A DNA stretch of 64,000 nucleotides from Hemibagrus wyckioides (lineage: Eukaryota > Chordata > Actinopteri > Siluriformes > Bagridae): positions 13,099,705 to 13,163,704 of the forward strand of contig NC_080726.1 of assembly GCF_019097595.1 (NCBI RefSeq), read 5' to 3'. Each line of letters begins with the position of its first letter. Position 1 is the stretch's first letter. This document shows, one piece after another, positions 36,301 to 47,500 of this stretch. The notes beneath the pieces were generated by a model, which worked only from the letters and a program-made list of their open reading frames with translations, searched no databases and was not told the origin of the DNA. The translations under genes were made by a program, and so were the position numbers.

Positions 36301-39300
36301 TAACTGAGTTAGGGATAAACAGGTTTGAGTAAGCTATAGGGCAGGTTTTGTGCTATGCAAACCCTACATACTCATACTACTCCTACAAGTACAAAGGGTG
36401 ACCACACCCATCAGGTTTTGTGGCATCCAAAAAGAAAGTGCATGTCTGTCAAATGCAAACAACTGCAAAATATCGATTTTGAAGTAGCAATTCCTGTTTA
36501 AAGTATTTTAACCATTTGTTAAATGTTGACACGTGTCTGTGGTTCACTACAGAAGCCAGAGAGCTGATTTTAATCTAGCAAACCAGTTAGCAAGCAGGCC
36601 TGCAAACTGGTTAACCACCTGGCTCTGATTAGCTCATTTTTGCTGTTTTTTTTTTTAATTAAGTTAAATTCATAATGTCTTTTAATTACTATAATAAATT
36701 TTTGAGCCAGCTGCATTTCTACTTCCAAGGATGATACAAACACGAACTGCGTAAATATGTCAGAAAGCAGTTAACAATAGAGTATAGACACTTCTTAGGG
36801 ACAGTCCCTGATCTCAGAATCTGCTTACAAAAGTAAGTAAGGTTTAGTAAATAAGGTAAGGACTAACAAATATTAAATATTGTAGCAATCTGACCATCAA
36901 TTCTTAAAATGCAATGCATAGAAAATAATGATGTTAACCTTCAATGTTAACGACCTTATGATATCATTATTGTGGTTGCAATGGGAAATCCCCCAATTTC
37001 GTAGAGCGCTCAATAGACCAGCTTTCTGCTGTCTAGAAATACTGTTTAATTATAGAGCAGATGTCCCAAGGGGTTTGGGATTGCCCACACTTTCGTGCCT
37101 TTAAAAGCCTCTGAAAACAGCACAGGCCCAATTTTCCCTAGTTAACATTGATAATCATATTAGTCATCATGCCATACATTTTTGCCTTGCTCTGTTGGTG
37201 TACTCTTAAATTCTCTTAAACTCTCAAGACTAATTAAAGTCATGCCTGTAAGGCTGGAACAACTCTTGGAAACGGACTTTGGATTTGGTGCCAATGATTA
37301 TATTTGAATTTGTCATAGAATGGTTTATAATGAATATGAAGTGTGCAAAAGAAAATGTCGTGATCCCTTCAACAAAAAAGCTTGAAGTAGCCGATCATCA
37401 ACTTCATACATCAGCATTTCCTAAACCTAGCAGCCCTTTTTCACTGAAACCTGGTGGTTATATTCCTCACATGGCATTATACAAGCTAGAAGACAGAAAA
37501 TGACACAGCATATTATATAAAGTATAGGACATTTTGCACAAGTTAGGTTTGGAAAATACTAGTAGAAAGTAGTGCAATTGATTTTCATTTGAAATTTGAA
37601 ACCTTATAACTAAGATTAGAAGCATTGTTTGGTATCCATAAAAGTATCAGTGCCATCAGAGTGAACCATCTACAATATGACAGTTGATATGAAGAGTCCA
37701 GAAGAAAGCTTAATTTCTACAAAAAAACACCTTTCCAATATTAAACCAGCAATACTTAAGTATCAATAATGAATCAGAATTACTTAGTAATTCTCAACTA
37801 CTTTACATCAAATTCCAATCTTAACCTAGTATAAATTTAAAGTAATCTGAAGACATTGAAACTTTTTGGAATATGGGTGTATGCTTTAGTTAGCAAACAG
37901 TGATATGAGTAGTTTTTTTTTGCTTTTCAATAATGTGAAGTTTGGACGATAAAAGAACACTGACTGGCAAAAATTAGATTTCGAATGGTTTTCACCAGAA
38001 AAAGGTAATCGACAGGCTTTTACCCGAGAGTCCATCATAGCGGATGCTCTGAAACTCTGCATAGTAGACAGCCTTCTCTAGCATGCCCAGGAAAATGACA
38101 CCTCCTATCCAGAACTGGATACGCAAAAGGTCTCTCCAGTAGCAGGCAGAGAGAGCAAGCCACAGCACACCCAACAGCACGTAAATGATGCACATCACCA
38201 TGTAGAACTGAGGGAAGAATCCCATAAAATACATGGATGTTATAATACAAATAGAGTAAACAAACTAATTACAGAAGTGCACGTAAAATGTGCAACAAAG
38301 TTCAAAGGAGAAAACAGCGACCATGTAAAGGAAGAATTTTCCCGCCTTACAATCATAAGAGGCCACTCCGAGGCTGACATGTACTGATGAGGACCCCACA
38401 TGGTGATTTCCACTGTGGACAGAGTAAATATACTCAGAAAAAATCTAAAAACACACTGATATAGATCTGTGCTTTTCTTCTCGTTGTGTGTCTTACACGT
38501 AATGCTCCATTTTGTATCTGTGTCTGGCTTTGTAATGTAGATAATGAACATGTAAGGGCTGTCCTCCCAAGTCTGTGCCACGGCTTCTTGTGCGGGGTTC
38601 TGGCACAACAACAGAAAAATGGGTTAAATAACAAGAAATTACTTACAGGTTACATACACTAAACTAACTCACCTGATCAGCTGACGGAATCTTGTCTTTA
38701 TTTTCCACAACACTGCTTGACACCTTTGGATGAGTTTCTGAGGCCTGAAGAGAGAGATTTTTTAATAGCTCAGTATACATACATAACATCTGTGATTGAA
38801 ATACTCCATGGTTACTGCACAACAAACAAATATACTAATTACAATAATTAATATCAAACTAGTAATTACAATGTGATTAGTGGAAGTGACAGTAAGTAAC
38901 AATTCCATGATTTGCAATTAACTGATAAATTATGTTACAATATGCCATGTTGGGAATAAAGTAAAACCTCAACATGTGACTCCAAGTATCAAGAAAAAGT
39001 TGTTCTTTCTGCTGCTCCCTGTTTTTTTTTTTTTTTTGTTTTTTGTTTTGTTTTTTGGGGGGGGGTCATAAGTATTCTTTATAAATATAGATAACAAAAT
39101 GTATTAAAAAATATTTAAAAATTTTTCGTTTTGACAACATTCTGTGCTATCTTTCAACTCCTTTACCTCTGTGTCTCTCCTCCTCCTAGCTGGTGTATTT
39201 GATGTTACCTAAAACGCAGAAAATATCCATTGTTTAGCACATCTGAAGGTTGAATAAGGTACAACTTTAGCTGTCACCAAATAAAACATCTATACATTTC

Positions 39301-40715
39301 ACATGGAGAACCTCACCAGTTGTTGAGTTTTCAGAGGTGTTTGTTTATCAAAATCTGGCACTGCCAACTGTAGCAAGAAAATATAAAAGGAATGTCAAAT
39401 GACAAAAAGGCATGCAGACTTAGTACCACACTGATCTATTATTATTAGAAACAAAATGCTTGTCATTAATAATCCATTAAGACTCAGCCATTATGCCGCT
39501 GAAATTTTAGACAGCGCCAATTTTTTAAATCTTCAAATAATAAAATTAAAGCTGGCGTACCACATTTTTGGCCATGGGTCGGTGGCATTCGATCGGATCG
39601 TACTTGTGGGTGATAAAGGACCCGCTGTCTCCGATCTTACTCACTGTTTCGCTGCCGAAGTACGACGACGCCCTTTGAGACTGTCAGATACAAATCACAC
39701 ACCCAATTTCACACTGATATACTTTTAAAAAAAAAACATTAACAAAAGTGTACTGAACATTCAATAAAGCAGCATACTGACATCTAGACCAAATGCTTCT
39801 TCAAAGCACCGGCAGCTGCGTAGATACCACGATATAGTCAAGTTTACAGGAGGATTGCATTCTTCTCTGAGCCCTAAAAACCGCAACACATTAAAGAACA
39901 TCTTTAGGGTTATATGTGTAAATAGTGGTTTCATTTAAAAAGAAAAATGGGCAGAAAATCTTGTAAGTGATTACAGGAAAAATGTGTGGAGTGATGTGAC
40001 ATCTCATTAAGTGTATACTTACATTTGATTTCAATCAGGGACTTATTAAACATCGTCTTTGGGTAATAGAAGTAATTTTGTTTCTTTATTATGTCCTGCA
40101 GAGTGGAAAGCAGAAAGAGCATTTTAACATGCCAGGTGTATGGATCATATGGGTGTATATTCACCAGCACCTCCTACTCTAGCTACTGAACAAGTTAACC
40201 TAAAAAACAGTGTACAAATCTCACCTACCAGTTTGCAGACAATCCGAGCATTATTAGATAAGAAATTCGATAGAATTATAAGAGGTGTTAACTAGAGGCG
40301 TCTCAAGCTCATATTTCGCATTAAAATAATCAGCACCAGTAGTCTTGCTAAACACATAAACAATATTGCCAGGCTAGCTTCCTAGCCTGCTAGCACCAGG
40401 AAATCGTTTAATATTACAAATGGTAAAAGTGCTTTGTTGCTTTGTCTTGATGTCTTAAATGTATACCGAATCACTGAATTACACAAATATATCAATTTAC
40501 ACTAAAATGTTATCTAGTTACTTCGCTACATGTAGCAAACCCCTGGCTAGCAGAGTCAAGAAGGCTACTCAACTTACGCTGTCCACATCGAGAGTCCATT
40601 TCCCCTTCTCTAATACGGCATTAAGCGGCGGAATGGATGTTAAAATGAAAGCCAATGCAAGCAAAGTGTTTCTCCGATTTGGCGAGAATACACAGTGGGT
40701 TACAAAAGTTGCCAT
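30395..40715 (-). CDS. tmem87a: Transmembrane protein 87A
   Basis: TMEM87A is a Golgi/endomembrane seven-helix protein with an N-terminal luminal GOLD-like domain. Coding exons in transcript order: 40715-40578, 40095-40023, 39873-39782, 39680-39564, 39367-39317, 39208-39167, 38744-38673, 38599-38497, 38412-38351, 38207-38024, 36040-35941, 35762-35669, 34241-34177, 33731-33619, 33525-33467, 32921-32818, 31905-31835, 31622-31561, 31389-31337, 31164-31134, 30436-30395. All phases fit and give 575 residues (human 555). The start at 40715 opens a signal-peptide-like segment ([16 protein letters not shown]). Hallmarks are [20 protein letters not shown] and [15 protein letters not shown] (exon 10), [20 protein letters not shown] (11), [20 protein letters not shown] (14) and [15 protein letters not shown] (16). 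The C-terminal tail keeps [15 protein letters not shown] and ends KFEMSKME, like TMEM87A rather than TMEM87B. The least certain junction is exon 13/14, where a usual Trp-Trp becomes Cys-Tyr. Exons 4-7 are the most divergent part. Confidence 0.93.
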
Positions 40716-40830
40716 TTTCTGTTAGATCTCAGTGACAACTTCACCGAGGGCTACTACACTACTGTACTTCCCATCTAAGTGTGCCATTGTGTGACGTCAT
40801 GTGGTGGGCGGGGCACGTTTGCTTTGAACG
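40716..40830 (-). promoter_or_regulatory. tmem87a promoter region with CRE and GC box
   Basis: Reading away from the start codon at 40715, a perfect CRE TGACGTCA lies at 40792-40799 and a GC-box-like GGGCGGGGC at about 40806-40814, within 100 bases of the ATG. This fits a short, TATA-less housekeeping promoter. The transcription start is inferred, not seen. Confidence 0.5.
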
Positions 40831-40905
40831 TGTTATAGGCGGAAGTGCTGCAGGACGTGCCAATATTGTCAAGATGAATAAATTCAAGAAGTCAAGTGAA
40901 GAGGC

Positions 40906-41225
40906 TTTTTAGTGTCATTTCAACCACATATAGCTGACGCAGTCAGTAGTGAAATGAGACAACGTTTCTCCAGGACCCTGGTGCTATATAGACAACATAC
41001 ATCATATGGCTACAGAATATAAACAAGAACACAGAGCTAGGGAGAGAAAGATTGTCCTAGCTACATAAAGTGCAAGGTGTGCAAACAGTGCAAGACAGAA
41101 AATACAAAAAAACAACACAAGATAGTACAGGACACATAGCACAAAAAATAATTGCAACAAAAAATGTGCAAACTAGAGAAACTATAAACCAATGGTATCT
41201 TATAACATGTAGGTTTGTGTGTGTA

Positions 41226-41258
<33 letters not shown>

Positions 41259-41372
41259 TACACTTTCAGTTGTGGATGTTGAGGAGCCTGATGACTTGAG
41301 GAAAGAAGTCTGGTTGTTAGGGCCCGAAAGCTTCTGTACCTCTTTCCATTGTGAAAAACTTGAACATTCAGT
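40906..41372. repeat. Dispersed repeat with GT/GA microsatellite
   Basis: Text such as GTCATTTCAACCACATATAG, followed by many AAACAGTGCAAGACA-like phrases and a closing GAGGAGCCTGATGACTTGAGG, matches by recollection a repeat seen many times in fish genomes; its class is not clear to me. A TG/GA microsatellite lies at 41216-41258. It is not coding: the open frames are short and shift repeatedly. Confidence 0.5.
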
Positions 41373-41377
41373 ATATA

Positions 41378-42156
41378 CAGTGAGGGAAAAAATTATTTGA
41401 TCCCCTGCTGATTTTGTACGTTTGCCCACTGACAAAGAAATGATCAGTCTGTAATTTTAATGGAAGGTTTATCTGAACAGTGAGAGACAGAATAACAACA
41501 AAAAAATCCAGAAAAACGCATTTCAGAAAAGTTATACATTAATTTGCATTTTAATGAGTGAAATAAGTATTTGATCCCTTATCAATCAGAAAGATTTCTG
41601 GATCCCAGGTGTCTTTTATACAGGGAACAAGCTGAGATTACAGTAGGAGCACTCTCGGGGAGTGCTCTTAATCTCAGCTCATTAACTGTATGAAAGACAC
41701 CTGTCCACAGAAGGAAGCAATCAATCAGATTCCAAACTCTCCATCATCCTTAATCCCATAGAAAATCTGTGGAGGGAGCTGAAGTTTCGAGTTGCCAAAC
41801 GTCAGCCACAAAAGGAGAGGATCTGCAAAGAGGAGTGGGCCCAAATTCCTTGAGATTTGAGATGTGTGCAAACCTGGTGGCCAACTACAAGAAATGTCTG
41901 ACGTCTGTGATTGCCAACAAGGGTTTGCCACCAAGTACTAATTCATGTTTTGCAAAGGGGTCAAATACTTATTTCACTCAATAAAATGCAAATCAATGTA
42001 TAACTTTTTTGAAATGTGTTTTTCTGGATTTTTTGTTGTTATTCTGTCTCTCACTGTTCAGATAAACCTACCATTAAAATTACAGACTGATCATTTCTTT
42101 GTCAGTGGGCAAACGTACAAAATCAGCAGGGGATCAAATAATTTTTTCCCTCACTG
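41378..42156 (+). mobile_element. Tc1-like element with long terminal inverted repeats, deleted
   Basis: TA-flanked element with inverted repeats of about 200 bases: 41378-41585 (starting CAGTGAGGGAAAAAATTATT) mirrored by about 41955-42156. The centre keeps only the 3' part of a transposase on the plus strand, around 41765-41850: [17 protein letters not shown] and then EEWAQIP, the region after the catalytic Glu. The DNA-binding and first catalytic parts are gone, so it cannot move by itself. The ends remain very similar to each other, suggesting moderate age. Confidence 0.9.
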
Positions 42157-42574
42157 TAGTTAATGTTTACTTTCAAAAGCAGAGAGTATCTCAAAATACC
42201 CATGTGCGTTTCCTTGGCATTGGATTTACATGTAATTAAACAATTACATAAATATCAATTTAACGTTATATAAAAACCTCATTCAGGAAAGAGCCTTGTG
42301 GGTCTTGAGGTATTACTCTAGCCTATTAATAACTTTAATATGAAATACATTATTGTTCATATTTATGCTGTTATTTAATTTCTTGTTTGACAGGCATTTG
42401 TTTTTTCTGGAAAAAATCTATTAGATAAAATCATGCATTGTTGATTTATTATAACTTATTACAACATAATCATAACCTTTCACCTCACCCTCATGGAACA
42501 ATAAAGATTCTCAACAAAAAGAAAAGCCTTTTTCAGTCAAGTTTGGAATAACAAGACAGTTATCCAATTGCTTA

Positions 42575-42740
42575 ACAATGAGCTTTATTGTCATTGTGCA
42601 ATGTACACAGACAATGAAATGCAGTTTGTCTCTAACCAGAAGCGCAAATAGCAATAAATGTAAATATGACATTTTTTATGTAAAATTAAAGTATTTACTG
42701 TAGAATCAAAGTGCAGGATTATGGACAACCATAGCAACTG
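42575..42740. repeat. Dispersed repeat fragment
   Basis: GAGCTTTATTGTCATTGTGC followed by GTACACAGACAATGAAATGC and TCTAACCAGAAG is a phrase I recognise as a frequent fish repeat, probably the same kind as at 40906 and 50575. Class and limits are uncertain. Confidence 0.45.
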
Positions 42741-42814
42741 TGAACTGGAACAGTTAAGCTGTGCAAAATGTGCATTATATATGTGAAGAATTTGCTAGGG
42801 GTGGGTGCTACAGG

Positions 42815-42965
42815 CTCATATAGCAATGATACTCAAATAGTCTGTGGCATTCAAGCGATGATTGATTGGTATTAATAGGCAAGTGTGCCAAGAAAACATT
42901 CCCCACACCATTATTACACCTCCAACAGCCTGGAGTATGTTCCTGGTGGAGTGTTCCTTATAAAA
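42815..42965 (-). mobile_element. Tc1-like transposase fragment
   Basis: The minus strand reads GGVIMVWGMFSWHT and then INHRLNATDYLSI, which resembles the transposase segment between the first two catalytic Asp residues ([12 protein letters not shown] and [12 protein letters not shown] in the intact copy). Only about 50 codons remain, with no ends found. It comes from a different lineage than the element at 48402. Confidence 0.6.
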
Positions 42966-43237
42966 TGTAATGTTCCCATAAAACACAAAGAATTTCATAT
43001 TATCATTGGTATATATTTAGATATATTCAGCAATAGTTAAAGTTATCTTTTTTGTGTATGTTTTGGGCCAGAGTTTTAAATTTATTAAGCAAAACAATAG
43101 GATACAAAAGTCTAGCTTTTATGCTATTTTATGTTTGTTTTGTTATTACCCCTGGCATAAAGTGATTTAGGTTGTATGCTTTTATTTTAATCTCTTCCAT
43201 GAACAGCTGACAGTAACTCCCTTTCAGATCCTATTCA

Positions 43238-43640
43238 TACACTATTGTGAAAGGTTTTGGGACACCCCTCCAAATCATTGAATTCAGGTGTTGTTTTTCA
43301 GGGGTTGCGTTTGGCCCCTTAGTTCCAGTGAAAGGAACTCTTAATGCTTCAGCATACCAAGACATTTTGGACAATTTCATGCTCCCAACTTTGTGGGAAC
43401 AGCTTGGGGAATACCCCTTCCTGTTCCAACTAGACTGGATGTCTCCACTCTAATTAATCTCAAAGGTGTTCTATCGGGTTGAGGTCAGGACTCTGTGCAG
43501 GCCTCTCTGTGCAGGCCAAGTTCCTCCACACCAAACTTGCTCATCCATGTCTTTATGAACCTTGTTTTGCACTTGTACACGGTCATGTTGGAAAGAGGGA
43601 AAGGGGCCATCCCCAAACTGTTCTTAGGGTTAGGGTTGAA
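43238..43640. mobile_element. Foldback Tc1-derived element, copy 1 (truncated)
   Basis: It begins TACACTATTGTGAAAGG and GGGACACCCCTCC, then a plus-strand piece of transposase ([19 protein letters not shown] to about 43440). From about 43440 the same gene runs on the minus strand (the complement of NPIEHLWDE at about 43462-43490, then back to the centre). The two pieces are partly complementary and could form a hairpin. The right end stops abruptly near 43625, so the closing inverted repeat is missing. Confidence 0.75.
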
Positions 43641-44524
43641 TATCTATATACCTATAACCCTAGTCTATTTTGAGACTACTGTAAAACACTACACACCTCA
43701 CTTATTTGTTACAACGTTAAAAAGATGCCTACACTCTCACAGTAATTTTCACTTACTACTTTAAGGGTTTATTGGATTGTTAAGGATTCTTAGCTTCCAA
43801 AAAATGGTTTTGTTGGAGCCTAACAGGGCAACATTTACTGGTGTAAAGGACTGAAAAACTCTTAAGGGTTTTAAAATTTCTAGGATCCACAGCCTTCGCT
43901 GATCTACAGGAGCTCACTGCACTGTAGTTCAGTAAGTATGGTTACAGGACCCTGAGTCTCAGTGTATTTTTAGGGCGGGGAACATTTTAATGAGCGAGTT
44001 TCTAGACGGGCAAGTTTACAGTCGAAACAGAACACCACTTGGCTTACTGTAGAAACTCGTCTTCGTCTGACATAGTAAGTCTTACAAAGATTTGAAATCC
44101 CGATGCTTTAAAACTTTCTTTTTTTGCTACGTTTTGCTTTGTGCTGCGCGTCACCGCGGTAGAGGAAGTTGAACCTTCGTGGGAAAAGTTTGTGCTACAT
44201 TGGTGTGTACAGTGTTTCGAGGCTCTGCCCTGCTGTTTTCATGTTTATTCGAATTTAACGCAATTAATTAGTCTGTTGGTTAATTCGGTAAGATTATTTG
44301 CGGTTCTTCCTGCTTTTCAAGCCCGAAATAGCGTTTAAATGTCTTTTTTTCCCCAAAGCGGCTGTGTAAACTACTACACTGCGTTTGCTCCACCTTTAAA
44401 ACAGGAAATGAAATATTTATGTTGGAGAGTTAACGGATTGTTTTAGAATTCAGTAATCGATTATAAATACGAATTAATTAATGAATGTTTTATAGATCTA
44501 TCCTGTGTCTGCACCGTCACCACC

Positions 44525-47500
44525 ATGTTTTGGGCCAAAAAAGTAGTGGGAGGTATATTGGATGTTGTGAGGTGAGTTTGAGTTTTGAGTACTTTTCTGT
44601 CTTACTTTGAAATCTGTGTTGTTTCTAGATGTTTAATGCATTTCAGTCTAACAGCACATGTATTTTGTCCCAAACATACGATTCACAGCAATATTGATCC
44701 CGGCCAGTTTGTTCCTTCTGATCCAGTAAGTTACTGTCATATCCATTTTATATCTTTTATCGTTGCCAAACTGCACTTTTGTTTTAACCCAGACGCACAC
44801 ACACACATATATATAATGCTAAAGACACTTAAGTTATAAAGAAAATAGTTTGTCTGTACTCGAGCTTGAAGAGCATGCATGTGATTTTAATAGTGGATTT
44901 TCTGACTTCGCCACAGCCACCTCCCCGGAGACCCGCAACAGCTCTCCAGGCGTCGAATGAGAGCGAAGAGGACAAGCAGTTCCGCAGAGTTTTCCAGCAG
45001 CTCGCTGGAGATGTAAGCCCTTCATACCTTTGTTTACAGATATAAATTCATTTAAAAGTGTTCATACATAATATAAAATGCTATATGGACTGATCAGCTT
45101 GCCTAGTCATGTCAGCTGCACGTGCGAACATGCCCTCAAGCCACACAGAGCCAACCTGGCCGCTTATTTCCATGCATGTAAAGGCAAGCCTCACGGCCTG
45201 TAAAATGAAAACATTTTCACATATTAAACTAGAAAAGTTATATTTACAATATATTTACAAAACCCGATGCTGTTCATAAGACTGATCTGCCTTTTGATCA
45301 ACTTTTTCCATCTTTAATAGAACAATTGTTTTGTTTGTTTGTTTTTTGTTTTGGATGATGGACAGCATATGTATATGCATTCTTTGTGAGTTTGTTTTAA
45401 GTCTGTTCCTAGAACAAAGGGAGTGGCTTGAGAAGGAAAAAACACACGAGTCATTCTGGTTATGAAGCTTGACTGGTTTCTCCGTATATAGTACATTCCT
45501 GCCACTGTAATGAAGATTAACTTTATAGCTCAGAGAGTTTTGTTGTTAAAAATGGGTGGTTTTGTGTGTGAGATGCAGCATTCTCATGGTACGTCTCGCA
45601 ACGATTCAGTAATTGTGTGTTCCTTTTGATTTATTTCTTTTTTTAATAAGTCAAAACACACTGGAAAACCTATTGCATGTTTGTTGTGAAAACTTGATTT
45701 GTGATTTATATTTTCAAGGTTTAAAATGTGATTTAACACACTATTGGGGTTTAGATAAACCAGTAGATAAATCTCTTTTTTTTTCCCCCTTTGTCTGGGC
45801 TTGATAAAAATGAGCAGATTATTCATTTCATCCTTTCACAACTAGTCAGAAACTTTGCTTTAACTCAGAATTTATCAAATCTTAGGACTTGTCAAAATCA
45901 CATTCTTCCTAAAGTAAACAACTGTTGCCTGTTTAGGTTAAATTTTAATGGGGAAGAATTATCTACCTTGATACAATATATTGCCAATAGTTTTGGGACA
46001 CCCCTCCAATCACTGAATTCAGGGGTTGGGTTTGGCCCCTTAGTTCCAGTGAAAGGAATGCTTAATGCTTCAGCATACCAAGACATTTTGGACAGTGTCA
46101 TGCTCCCAACTTTGTGAAACAGTTTGGGGATGACCCCTTCCTGTTCCAACATGACTGCACACCAGACATGGATGAGTGAGTTTGATGTGGAGGAACTTGA
46201 CTTGCCTGCCAAGTTGAGTCCCAACCTCAACCTGATAGAACACCTTTGGGATGAATTAGAGCGAAGACTCTGAGAAATTCTAAAACTGGGACATCTGCCT
46301 TTACATGAATATGAACGTAATATGGAATTGGCTCGCCCTTTCCAGCTATAACAGCTTCAGATCTTCTGGGAAGGTTTTCCACAAGGTTTAGGAGTGTGTT
46401 TATGGGAATTTTTGACCATTCCTCTAGAAGTACATTTGTGAGGTCAGGCACTGATGCTGGACGAGAAGGTCTGGCTCAGAGTCTTCACTCTAATTCATCC
46501 CAAAGGTGTTCTATCAGGTTGAGGTCAGGACTCATGTGAAGTTCCTCCACACCAAAGTCCATGTCTTTATAGACCTTGCTTTGTGCACTGGTGTGCAGTC
46601 ATGTTGGAACAGGAAGGGGTCATCCCCAAACTGTTCCCACAAAGTTGGGAGCATGAAATTGCTGAAGCATTAAGAGTTCCTTTCCAAGCCCAACCCCTGA
46701 AAAACAACACCTAAATTCAATGATTTGGAGGGGTGTCCCAAAACTTTTAGCAATATAGTGCCGTTCAGGAAAAAGAAAGTTTAAATTACAAACCCTGTCT
46801 TTAACAAATTCCAGAATATTTTTTTATCTATAACAATCGAGAGATCTGTTCGTACATTTGCTAGCAGTGTATTGCGTTATTAGTATAATTGATAAACCTT
46901 GCCATTTTAAAGTATTTACTTGTTAACTTTTAAAATTATTCGTCTACTCCAGTAGAGAACCATGAAATATATGTATGTCATAAATAGGTCAGCCACCTAA
47001 ATACGTGTTTTCAATCAGGCAGTTGCTCTTTGTGTGGCCTGGCATTTCACTCTTGTTTTTCTTTTTGTTTTGTTCTAGGATATGGAAGTAAGCCCTAATG
47101 AGCTGATGGGTATCCTCAACAAGATTTTGACCAAGCGTAAGTTTAGTGTAATTTTAAAACTGAATATTAGCATTTATCCAAAATAATGTTGCTGAAAAGA
47201 GCAAGGAGAAACATTTTCTAGTGTAATAAGACAGACTTTACATTTAACTGGCATAGCAAACAGCTGAGAAAACAATCTATGTTTAGAGTCAGTAAACTTG
47301 GCAAATAATTGAGGAACAAACAAAGTACTACCAGGGTAAAATGATTGCACAAACAAATTGGCATAATTGCTCATCATGAAAAGACATGTTGTTTGGGGCC
47401 TGATGGGTGTGGTGTGTATGTTGTCCATAATGACTGTCTGTAATAAGTAGAAACAGATTCAGTCTTAAATGTATAAGAGGTCGAGAGATGATGTGACCCA

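Noticed and set aside
43622..43637. Two TTAGGG units suggesting an internal telomeric repeat
   Set aside because: Only two units are present, at the broken edge of a foldback element; chance is sufficient.
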